Assembly (NCBI RefSeq): GCF_016056275.1
Contig: NZ_JAECZA010000020.1
Span: 1-36,717 of the forward strand
DNA length: 36,717 bases
Source of the DNA: Dendronalium phyllosphericum CENA369
Lineage (GTDB): Bacteria; Cyanobacteriota; Cyanobacteriia; Cyanobacteriales; Nostocaceae
Reading direction: 5' to 3'
Positions 15,758 through 22,633 of the stretch are shown here, one piece after another (the stretch's first letter is position 1; the number at the start of each line of letters is the position of its first letter). A program made the position numbers and the translations under genes. The notes under the pieces were generated by a model that saw only the letters and a program-made list of their open reading frames with translations, was not told the origin of the DNA and did not search any database.

Positions 15758-16942
15758 ATGCTCTCACGTATAGACGTAACCAAAAAACACAGATTTACAG
15801 CTTCTATTTCAGTATTAGCACTAACACTCAGCCTTGCAGCTTGTGGCGGACAGCAAGCCTCTGACAACAATGCTAGTACAGATACACCTTCTGGGACAGC
15901 TAAAGATGCTACAGCATCCAATCCAGCCAAATTAGACCTAGGTGGCAACGTAGCCTTAACTGGGGCTGGTGCTTCATTCCCAGCACCACTATATACAAGT
16001 TGGTTCACAGACTTAAACAAAAAATATCCGAACCTACAAGTTAACTATCAGTCAGTTGGTAGCGGTGCTGGAGTTGAGCAATTTATCAAAGGTACTGTAG
16101 ACTTTGGTGCCAGCGATGTTGCAATGAAGGATGATGAAATCCAAAAAGTACCACAAGATAGGGGCGTACTTTTACTTCCAGTAACTGCTGGTAGCATTGT
16201 CATGGCTTACAACTTGCCAGATGTTCCAGAACTGAAGCTACCACGGGCAGTTTACACCGATATCTTCCTAGGCAAAATCAAAACCTGGAATGACCCCAAA
16301 ATTACTGCTGCTAACCCAGGGGCAAAGTTACCCAATGTACCGATTACAGTTGTCCATCGTTCTGATGGTAGTGGTACTACAGGCGTATTTACCAAACATC
16401 TCAGCGCTATTAATCCAGAGTGGAAGAGTAAAGTTGGAGAAGGCAAGACTGTCAACTGGCCTGTGGGAGTTGGTGGTAAAGGTAATGAAGGCGTGACTGC
16501 TAGCATTCAACAAACTCAAGGTGCGATTGGTTATGTCGAGTATGGCTACGCCAAACAAACCAATATGAAGGTTGCTGCTTTAGAAAACAAAAGTGGCAAG
16601 TTTGTAGCACCAAGCGACCAATCGGCTGCTAAAACACTAGAATCAGTAGCTTTACCAAGTAATCTCCGCGCCTTCATTACAGACCCAGAAGGGGCAGATT
16701 CTTATCCCATTGTCACCTATTCATGGATTCTGGCTTATAAGAAATATCCAGATGCAGCCAAAGCTAAAGCGATAGAAGCGCTGATTGAGTACGCTTTGAC
16801 TGAGGGTCAAAAGGCTTCTCCCGAACTTGGGTATGTTCCTTTACCTCAAAAAGTTGTTTCACAGGTAGCTGCTGCTGCCGATCAAATTAGCCCAGACTAT
16901 AAAATTTCTGTCAGTGGCAACGGAACTAGCGCTAGCAAATAG
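15758..16942 (+). CDS. pstS: Phosphate-binding lipoprotein PstS
   Basis: A 394-residue periplasmic binding protein of the Pst phosphate ABC importer. The lipoprotein signal ends in LSLAACGG, with the lipobox Cys acylated after LspA cleavage. Phosphate-site motifs are present: TGAGASFPAPLYTSWF, QSVGSGAGVEQFI, FGASDVAM and HRSDGSGTTGVF. The frame extends three codons to TTG 15749, but ATG 15758 gives a normal signal peptide; neither has a good ribosome binding site. Length is slightly long because of a Ser/Thr/Asp-rich linker after the lipobox. First gene of pstSCAB, with Pho-box-like repeats upstream. SphX is a paralogue in some cyanobacteria; position at the head of pstCAB favours PstS. Confidence 0.95.
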   Translation: MLSRIDVTKKHRFTASISVLALTLSLAACGGQQASDNNASTDTPSGTAKDATASNPAKLDLGGNVALTGAGASFPAPLYTSWFTDLNKKYPNLQVNYQSVGSGAGVEQFIKGTVDFGASDVAMKDDEIQKVPQDRGVLLLPVTAGSIVMAYNLPDVPELKLPRAVYTDIFLGKIKTWNDPKITAANPGAKLPNVPITVVHRSDGSGTTGVFTKHLSAINPEWKSKVGEGKTVNWPVGVGGKGNEGVTASIQQTQGAIGYVEYGYAKQTNMKVAALENKSGKFVAPSDQSAAKTLESVALPSNLRAFITDPEGADSYPIVTYSWILAYKKYPDAAKAKAIEALIEYALTEGQKASPELGYVPLPQKVVSQVAAAADQISPDYKISVSGNGTSASK

Positions 16943-17134
16943 GCTAAAGGAGTATTCAATAGCTTTGAGCCAAAACGTGAGGCATCTACAGGCAATTGCT
17001 CATCGCTCTCGGCATTAGTAAATATCAATTCTGATGTACTGATGTCTATGCTTTCAAAGATGACACAGCGACAATTTTACTAAATCTGGTTCCTTCTCAC
17101 ATTTTCCTCTGTTTAATAGTTAAAGTCAGTATTC

Positions 17135-18085
17135 ATGACTACAAATTCTCAAAATCTGCAAGCAGCAATTAAAAATCGCTCCGAAGTAGAAAAGTCGCTA
17201 GATCGAAGCTTTATTTGGCTAACTCGGATTTTTGCGCTCTCCGTTGCTGCTACTTTATTATGGATTGCTTTTCAGGTGGCTCGTGATGCCTGGCCTGCTA
17301 TCCAAGAATTTGGTTTGGGCTTTTTAACAAAAAGTACTTGGAATCCTGTCAACAATGACTATGGAGTGCTGCCTCAAGTTTATGGAACTTTAGTCAGTTC
17401 TTTTATTGGTTTACTAATAGCTGTACCTATTGGTGTTGGCACTGCTGTTTTATTAAGCGAGAATTTTCTTCCAGCTAAAGTGCGACTAGTGTTGGTGTTC
17501 TTAGTAGAACTGCTGGCAGCTATTCCTAGCGTTGTCTACGGTGTATGGGGCATTTTTGTTTTAGTGCCAATATTAACCAATTTAGGAAAATGGCTCAATA
17601 GTTATTTTGGCTGGTTACCAATTTTTAGTTCGCCTCCCACAGGGCCGGGAATGTTGCCAGCTGGAGTCATCTTAGCGATTATGACTTTGCCAATCATCAC
17701 GGCCATATCTCGCGATGCATTGATTTCTGTACCTTCTAGTTTACGCCAAGCATCGGTAGGACTAGGAGCAACTCGTTGGGAAACAATTTTTCAAGTTCTG
17801 ATTCCAGCTGCTTTTTCTGGCATTGTCAGTGCGGTGATGCTGGCACTTGGTCGGGCAATGGGAGAAACAATGGCTGTGACAATGTTAATTGGCAATTCCA
17901 ATAACATTAATATCTCACTTTTTGCGCCAGCCAATACGATTTCTTCTCTACTAGCAAACCAATTCTCCGAAGCTAGTGGTCTGCAAGTAGCGGCTTTAAT
18001 GTATGCTGCTTTAGTTTTGTTTGTTTTGACATTGATAGTCAATATCTTGGCCGAGTTTATTGTTCTTAGAGTGAAGCGACTGTAG
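17135..18085 (+). CDS. pstC: Phosphate ABC transporter permease PstC
   Basis: A 316-residue inner-membrane subunit with six helices; the first is at about 28-48 and the last around 290-310. The permease loop [23 protein letters not shown] near residue 205 contacts PstB, and the conserved AAIPSVVYGVWGIFVLVP segment lies near residue 128. ATG 17135 begins a 27-residue polar N-terminus. It is 192 bases downstream of pstS (no terminator seen) and 19 bases from pstA, consistent with one operon. Confidence 0.95.
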   Translation: MTTNSQNLQAAIKNRSEVEKSLDRSFIWLTRIFALSVAATLLWIAFQVARDAWPAIQEFGLGFLTKSTWNPVNNDYGVLPQVYGTLVSSFIGLLIAVPIGVGTAVLLSENFLPAKVRLVLVFLVELLAAIPSVVYGVWGIFVLVPILTNLGKWLNSYFGWLPIFSSPPTGPGMLPAGVILAIMTLPIITAISRDALISVPSSLRQASVGLGATRWETIFQVLIPAAFSGIVSAVMLALGRAMGETMAVTMLIGNSNNINISLFAPANTISSLLANQFSEASGLQVAALMYAALVLFVLTLIVNILAEFIVLRVKRL

Positions 18086-18104
18086 CATACTTGTGGTTTG
18101 AATT

Positions 18105-18986
18105 ATGACTTCTCATTTCCCCGAAAGCAGTCTGACTCGCGCTCCGATGTCTCCCAGGACGCTGTTTAATACAGCAATGACTGTGGTAGCATTCATTTGT
18201 GGATTATTGGCGCTTTTACCTCTGCTGGCAGTACTTTCTTATGTCTTGATTCAAGGCTTTAGTAGTTTAAGTCCGAGTGTATTTACAGAACTACCACCCG
18301 CACCTCTGAGACAAGGAGGCGGTTTTGGTAACGCTATCCTAGGAACATTGTTAATGGTGGGAATTGCAGCCCTAATTAGCATTCCCTTTGGTGTGATAGC
18401 AGCGATTTATTTAACTGAATTCAGCTCTGTTAAGATAGCGAGATGGGTACGTTTTGCTACTAACGTTCTCAGTGGAGTGCCTTCTATTATTGCAGGAGTA
18501 TTTGCCTACGGGATTGTAGTTTTAACATTAGTAAAACTTAATTTAGGCTCTTACTCAGCTATAGGTGGAGGATTTGCATTAGCAATTTTGATGTTACCAA
18601 TTATTGTCAGAACCACTGATGAAGCTTTACAGTTGGTATCGCAAGATTTGCGACAAGCATCTGTGGGGTTAGGAGCAACTAACTTTCAAACGGTAACACA
18701 AGTGGTATTACCAGCCGCTCTGCCAGCGATTGTCACAGGATCGACTTTAGCGATCGCCCGCGCCGCTGGAGAAACCGCACCTTTATTATTTACGGCTCTT
18801 TTCTCGCCGTTCTGGCCTGATGGTTTATTTAAACCTACAGCTTCTCTTGCTGTTTTAGTTTACAACTTTGCCATTTCTCCTTTTAAAAATTGGCAATCAC
18901 TAGCTTGGGCTGCGTCTTTGATTTTGGTGTTGATGGTTCTTATCACCAGCATCATAGCTCGCTGGGCAACTCGCCAAAAAGCTTAG
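18105..18986 (+). CDS. pstA: Phosphate ABC transporter permease PstA
   Basis: A 293-residue six-helix permease that pairs with PstC. Characteristic blocks: [36 protein letters not shown], and the EAA-type loop [23 protein letters not shown] followed by [21 protein letters not shown] 18105 has no strong ribosome binding site, and an in-frame ATG 14 codons later (MSPRTLF) is an alternative start. It lies 19 bases after pstC and 58 bases before pstB. Confidence 0.95.
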   Translation: MTSHFPESSLTRAPMSPRTLFNTAMTVVAFICGLLALLPLLAVLSYVLIQGFSSLSPSVFTELPPAPLRQGGGFGNAILGTLLMVGIAALISIPFGVIAAIYLTEFSSVKIARWVRFATNVLSGVPSIIAGVFAYGIVVLTLVKLNLGSYSAIGGGFALAILMLPIIVRTTDEALQLVSQDLRQASVGLGATNFQTVTQVVLPAALPAIVTGSTLAIARAAGETAPLLFTALFSPFWPDGLFKPTASLAVLVYNFAISPFKNWQSLAWAASLILVLMVLITSIIARWATRQKA

Positions 18987-19044
18987 TGAAAATAGAATAA
19001 AAAGGGCGTACTACTTAATTCCCCAAACTTACACTAGACCATTT

Positions 19045-19851
19045 ATGGCTTCCAATACCAGCACCGCTAATAGCACAGACACTGTTTTACGTACAGAAAA
19101 CCTTAACATTTACTACGGTAACTTCTTGGCCGTGCGAGATGTTTGGTTAGATATCCCAAAACATAAAGCTACAGCCTTTATCGGGCCTTCTGGCTGTGGT
19201 AAAAGTACGTTACTGCGATGCTATAACCGTCTCAACGACTTAATTGAGTCATTTCGGGCGGAAGGTAAGGTTTATTATTACGGTAAAAACTTGTACGCAC
19301 CGGATATCGATCCTGTAGAGGTGCGTCGTCGGATTGGTATGGTATTTCAAAGACCTAATCCATTTCCTAAATCAATTTATGACAATATTACTTTTGGCGC
19401 GAAAATTAACGGCTACAAAGGTAATATGGACGAGCTTGTAGAACGGAGTTTGCGACAAGCAGCTTTGTGGGATGAAGTAAAAGATAAATTGCGGCAAAGT
19501 GGCTTATCTTTATCTGGGGGACAGCAACAAAGATTGTGTATTGCACGGGCGATCGCAGTGCAACCGGAAATTATACTGATGGATGAACCTTGCTCTGCTC
19601 TCGATCCGATCTCTACCCTGCGAGTTGAAGAACTGATTCACGAATTGAAAGAACAATACACAATCGTGATCGTTACCCATAACATGCAACAAGCTGCGCG
19701 CGTATCTGATATGACTGCATTTTTCAATGTGCAAACAACAGAAAAGGGTGGTCGTAGCGGTTATTTAGTAGAATACGACTCGACAGAAGTAATTTTCAAC
19801 AATCCCAAACAGGCAGACACACGAGATTACGTTAGCGGCAGATTTGGTTAA
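19045..19851 (+). CDS. pstB: Phosphate ABC transporter ATPase PstB
   Basis: A 268-residue cytoplasmic ATPase that drives phosphate import. Walker [10 protein letters not shown] (about 48-56), the Q-loop [11 protein letters not shown], the ABC signature LSGGQQQR (about 156-163), Walker [13 protein letters not shown], and the switch His in VTHNMQQA are all intact. [12 protein letters not shown] is diagnostic for PstB rather than other ABC ATPases. Last gene of the operon, followed by a strong terminator at 19959-19997. Confidence 0.97.
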   Translation: MASNTSTANSTDTVLRTENLNIYYGNFLAVRDVWLDIPKHKATAFIGPSGCGKSTLLRCYNRLNDLIESFRAEGKVYYYGKNLYAPDIDPVEVRRRIGMVFQRPNPFPKSIYDNITFGAKINGYKGNMDELVERSLRQAALWDEVKDKLRQSGLSLSGGQQQRLCIARAIAVQPEIILMDEPCSALDPISTLRVEELIHELKEQYTIVIVTHNMQQAARVSDMTAFFNVQTTEKGGRSGYLVEYDSTEVIFNNPKQADTRDYVSGRFG

Positions 19852-19958
19852 ATATTGCACATTTCTTGTGTGAATCCATTAGGAATATTTTGCTTTCCAA
19901 CTTCGCAAATGTGAAAATGCTGTTATTTAGCAATCTCAGTAAGTTTGTGCAAATATCA

Positions 19959-19997
19959 TGCGTGACTGTTAATTATTAATAGTCACGCAATCTTTTT
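19959..19997 (+). terminator. Rho-independent terminator of the pst operon
   Basis: TGCGTGACTGTTAAT and ATTAATAGTCACGCA form a nearly perfect stem (one G-T pair), followed by ATCTTTTTATT. It lies about 108 bases after pstB. Confidence 0.85.
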
Positions 19998-20154
19998 ATT
20001 GGGCGAACCAACTAAGGGCAAATATATAGCTGAGTGCTGAGTAAAAACTCAGTTACTGTAAGCTTTTGAGCAATTGCAATTGTCCTAAAGGGTGTGAATA
20101 CGGCTATACTATCAAATCAGATTAACCCGTCCACCGGACTGCCTCACCAATCGT

Positions 20155-20177
20155 ACAGAATTCATACTGAATTCTGT
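20155..20177. terminator. Hairpin just downstream of the cbtB operon
   Basis: ACAGAATTC (20155-20163) and GAATTCTGT (20169-20177) form a perfect 9-base stem with a 5-base loop, 23 bases beyond the stop of the minus-strand membrane protein gene. No strong U-run on the minus strand, so it may act as an mRNA 3' stabiliser or a weak terminator. Confidence 0.5.
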
Positions 20178-20200
20178 TTGATAAAGCTGGTTAACACTGA

Positions 20201-21415
20201 CTAAGAAATACTACGATTCAAAGTCAAACTGGCACGCGGAGTCTTCCGCCGTCGCAGCCACAGTCCCAGCAATAAACCAATTACTACAATTGCAGTGAAG
20301 TAAGTCAGCGAGATCAACCGGACAGACATTGGTGGGGCGACACCTTCGACTGGAATATTCTCTGCAACTTGGAATGGTTGAAATTTCCGAGTGGCGTTTG
20401 CTTGCGGTGCAACCTCGACAACAACGCTATGCGGCGCACCATCAAAAAATTCCTGTTCCCACGCCAATTTGCCGTTGCTATCTGGAGTACCTTCATAAGC
20501 AAATGCCACCCAATTATTCTCTAGTTGAGTGGTTGTTACCTTGAACACAACATCTGTCACAGGTTGGCTAGTTTTGGCATCGCTAACGCTAACCTGCAAC
20601 TTGGCAGGTTGACCCACAGTTGCACTTTGGTCGCCCGATAGTTGCATATAAAGTCCTTGAGACTGCAATTTAGCGGGCTTACTAGAGAGGGGAACTTCTT
20701 CTTCCATACCTGGCATCGAATGATGATGCGATTCCGCTAGTTCAGCGCTAATGTTGACGAATAAAAGTGCAGCGATCGCTACTACAATCAATCCACTCAA
20801 CAATAATCGCACCTTTTGCGGGACAATTTCTCCTGATTGAATTGCTTGTCTGTCCCCAATCACCCAACCTCCTAGTAGCCCAACTAAGAGCAAAATCACA
20901 ACCAAGATGCCAAAGTAGCGGAACTTTAAGGGATTTTCCGGCAGCGTCAGTGTCAGTGTTTGCTGAATCGGCTCAAACGCATTGGCAACGAGCGGATTCA
21001 CTGCTACCAGGAGTTTATACGTTCCTCGGATCGGTAGGGTTTGTTGAACCTGCAATTGACCTGTTGGTGCATTGCCTTCAATGTCCAGTAACTTTGTGCC
21101 CTCGACGATTGGAAAATCTGTTGTGAACCACACGTTTTTAGGACGGGTGAACAATTGCAAGTGGATTTTAGCATTCTTTAAAGATTGCCCTTGAGCATCA
21201 ACAGCTTGCAACATCAGCTGCACTGGCGGATTGTAGTGCCCCGATCCCAAGACTGTAGTGGCTTCAGCCTCAAGGGGTTGAACTTGATTAATCGGTGGAT
21301 TGGTTGTTAGCCGCACCGATGGTTGAGGGGATTGGGAAAGTCCAATCCAACCATACAGGATAATTGCGATCGCGCAAATCGCACCGATCGGCTTAGACCA
21401 CTTCAGTTTTGTCAT
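20201..21415 (-). CDS. Membrane protein with two periplasmic beta domains and a His/Met cluster, probable cobalt-uptake partner
   Basis: 404 residues, not recognised as a named family. Helices at about 9-27, 168-187, 203-221 and 366-387 give a topology with both ends inside. Two beta-rich domains face the periplasm: 50-158 (VQLMLQAVDAQGQSLKNAKI) and 250-350 (AKLQVSVSDAKTSQPVTDVVF). Each resembles YtkA/CopC-like Ig-type domains. Right after the third helix is SHHHSMPGMEEE (229-240), a His/Met/acidic cluster suited to binding a transition metal. A ribosome binding site, AGGAG, lies about 13 bases upstream of ATG 21415. It is 38 bases downstream of cbtB and shares its riboswitch-like leader, so cobalt (or nickel/copper) handling is inferred. 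It is not CbtA. Confidence 0.7.
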   Translation of the reverse strand: MTKLKWSKPIGAICAIAIILYGWIGLSQSPQPSVRLTTNPPINQVQPLEAEATTVLGSGHYNPPVQLMLQAVDAQGQSLKNAKIHLQLFTRPKNVWFTTDFPIVEGTKLLDIEGNAPTGQLQVQQTLPIRGTYKLLVAVNPLVANAFEPIQQTLTLTLPENPLKFRYFGILVVILLLVGLLGGWVIGDRQAIQSGEIVPQKVRLLLSGLIVVAIAALLFVNISAELAESHHHSMPGMEEEVPLSSKPAKLQSQGLYMQLSGDQSATVGQPAKLQVSVSDAKTSQPVTDVVFKVTTTQLENNWVAFAYEGTPDSNGKLAWEQEFFDGAPHSVVVEVAPQANATRKFQPFQVAENIPVEGVAPPMSVRLISLTYFTAIVVIGLLLGLWLRRRKTPRASLTLNRSIS

Positions 21416-21453
21416 TCGATTTCTCAGCTCCTGCTAATCATTGACTCAACAGA

Positions 21454-21645
21454 CTAATGGCAACTTACCATCAGTGTATGGTGACGCAGAGTATGAGTTG
21501 TATCATGGATAGCGGGGTATGTACTGAAATAAATTGTCCAGAGAGTCAAAGAACACAGTCCAACATAGAGCGCCGATTGTACGGGCACTGATAGCACCCG
21601 ACGGGTGACTTGTTGCTGAATCGAACTAGAAGATTGAACTGTCAT
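21454..21645 (-). CDS. cbtB: CbtB-like cobalt transporter subunit
   Basis: A 63-residue protein with one membrane helix (about 20-41, VPVQSALYVGLCSLTLWTIYF) and a His-rich C-terminus, AIHDTTHTLRHHTLMVSCH (H47, H51, H55, H56, H63), the shape and ending of the CbtB family linked to cobalt uptake. GAGG 6-9 bases before ATG 21645 is a good ribosome binding site. A cobalamin-riboswitch-like leader precedes it at 21690-21780, matching known B12 control of cbt genes. The usual partner CbtA is not next to it; a different membrane protein follows after 38 bases. Confidence 0.75.
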   Translation of the reverse strand: MTVQSSSSIQQQVTRRVLSVPVQSALYVGLCSLTLWTIYFSTYPAIHDTTHTLRHHTLMVSCH

Positions 21646-22130
21646 TTTGTACCTCGCAGATCGAAAAATATTGATGATAGAACTGTTAACGCATCTTAGG
21701 GGGCATTCTGGTGGGGAAGTGAATTTCCCAGTTTCACAGTTAGTTGCTAGCTAGAATTTCCATTACGTCTTCCCCATTCTTTTCAGTAGTTGCTCTGCAA
21801 TAAAACTAATTATTAAGCAAATAACACAATAACTTAATTTTTACTACAGTGCAAATCTGTATATTTTTCTGTTAATATAATTGAAAAATATAATTATTTT
21901 TTAGCTAAATTTACTGAGTTTTTATTACCCGTAATTTCAGATTTCACACCTGAAACATTGGTTAACTAACTTTGCCAGAGAAGCGCAGATAAAGCTTTGT
22001 TTTTAAGCAAAATAAGCGGAATTTATTAAAAAAATATAAAAAATCTGAGGATTCCCGATCGAACATGACTTGACCTGTAACAGTTAATCGGATAGCCTTA
22101 GCATTCAGATATGTTGTATGAGGGAAACCT
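21646..22130. other. Divergent intergenic region between cbtB and the small secreted protein gene
   Basis: 485 bases; the left third carries the cobalamin-riboswitch-like leader of cbtB on the minus strand. The rest is AT-rich and must hold both promoters; no operator is recognised. Confidence 0.6.
21690..21780 (-). promoter_or_regulatory. Cobalamin riboswitch-like leader of the cbtB operon
   Basis: On the minus strand the leader shows, in order, GGGGAAG (21775-21769), the loop-like GGAAAUUC, AACUGUG, a hairpin UGGGAA/UUCCCCA, then CCAGAAUGCCCCC (21711-21699). This follows the order of conserved blocks of cobalamin riboswitches (core loop, ACUGU, and the B12 box AGYCAGAANACCYGCC), with several departures from consensus. 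GGGGAAG can also pair with CUUCCCC of the hairpin, offering an alternative fold. The start of cbtB is about 45 bases downstream. Ligand binding would be expected to lower expression of cobalt uptake. A covariance search is the decisive test. Confidence 0.55.
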
Positions 22131-22514
22131 ATGAGCAAAAAATTAATTCTTAATTTGCTTTCCAGTTCGGCAATTTTTACTTCGATGATCTCTACGCTGG
22201 GGATAATTAATCCTGCCCATGGTAGTGTTAACCTTACCCAGCGATTAATACACACCAATGATGGTCGTACCTGTATCACTAATCCTCACGGTCTCAAAGA
22301 TTTTGTGTGTATTAAAGATTCAGAGAGAGATCCTAACGCTCCTCCTCCACCCAAATCAATGGTAGTTTCATCGCTGCCTTCAAGTAACGCAGTTGCAGAA
22401 CTGAATTTTACAGATGAAGAAAGCGACATGGCAATTAGGGTATTTAAATGTGACTGCCCATATTGCATTAATTCTTTACGTCAACTGCGCGGTAGTGGTA
22501 ACTTGGTTTACTAA
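22131..22514 (+). CDS. Small secreted Cys-containing protein of unknown function
   Basis: A 127-residue protein with a signal peptide (MSKKLILNLLSSSAIFTSMISTLGIINPAHG, cleavage probably near residue 31). The mature part has paired Cys in DGRTCITNPHGLKDFVCIKD and a C-terminal FKCDCPYCINSLRQL motif with CxCxxC. A Pro/Ser linker (about 69-87) separates the two. The Cys clusters could form disulfides or bind a metal. Proximity to the divergent cbtB operon is suggestive but may be chance. ATG 22131 follows GAGGGAAACCT, with GAGGG as ribosome binding site. I do not recognise a named family. Confidence 0.7.
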   Translation: MSKKLILNLLSSSAIFTSMISTLGIINPAHGSVNLTQRLIHTNDGRTCITNPHGLKDFVCIKDSERDPNAPPPPKSMVVSSLPSSNAVAELNFTDEESDMAIRVFKCDCPYCINSLRQLRGSGNLVY

Positions 22515-22590
22515 CATTTGCTAGTACTTCACCATTGTCACTGTAACTTCTAATTTTGAGCATATTTGTTTTAGCCCAAATTTTGTATAG

Positions 22591-22626
22591 TAGGGCAATT
22601 AACTGTGTAAAAACAGAACTGCCCTA
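22591..22626. terminator. Hairpin between convergent genes
   Basis: TAGGGCA (22591-22597) pairs with TGCCCTA (22620-22626), extended inside by TT/AA across one mismatch and an inner CTGT/ACAG stem. It lies between the ends of the small secreted protein gene and the helicase gene and could serve both strands; U-runs are weak. Confidence 0.5.
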
Positions 22627-22633
22627 ATCAAGT

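Larger units (their letters stand above)
19852..20200. other. Convergent intergenic region after the pst operon
   Basis: 349 bases between convergent pstB and the 404-residue membrane protein gene. It holds two hairpins (19959-19989 and 20155-20177) and otherwise no supported feature. Confidence 0.7.

Noticed and set aside
20767-21126. 119-codon plus-strand frame opposite the 404-residue membrane protein
   Set aside because: Antisense to a gene with clear topology and ribosome binding site; no own start signal.
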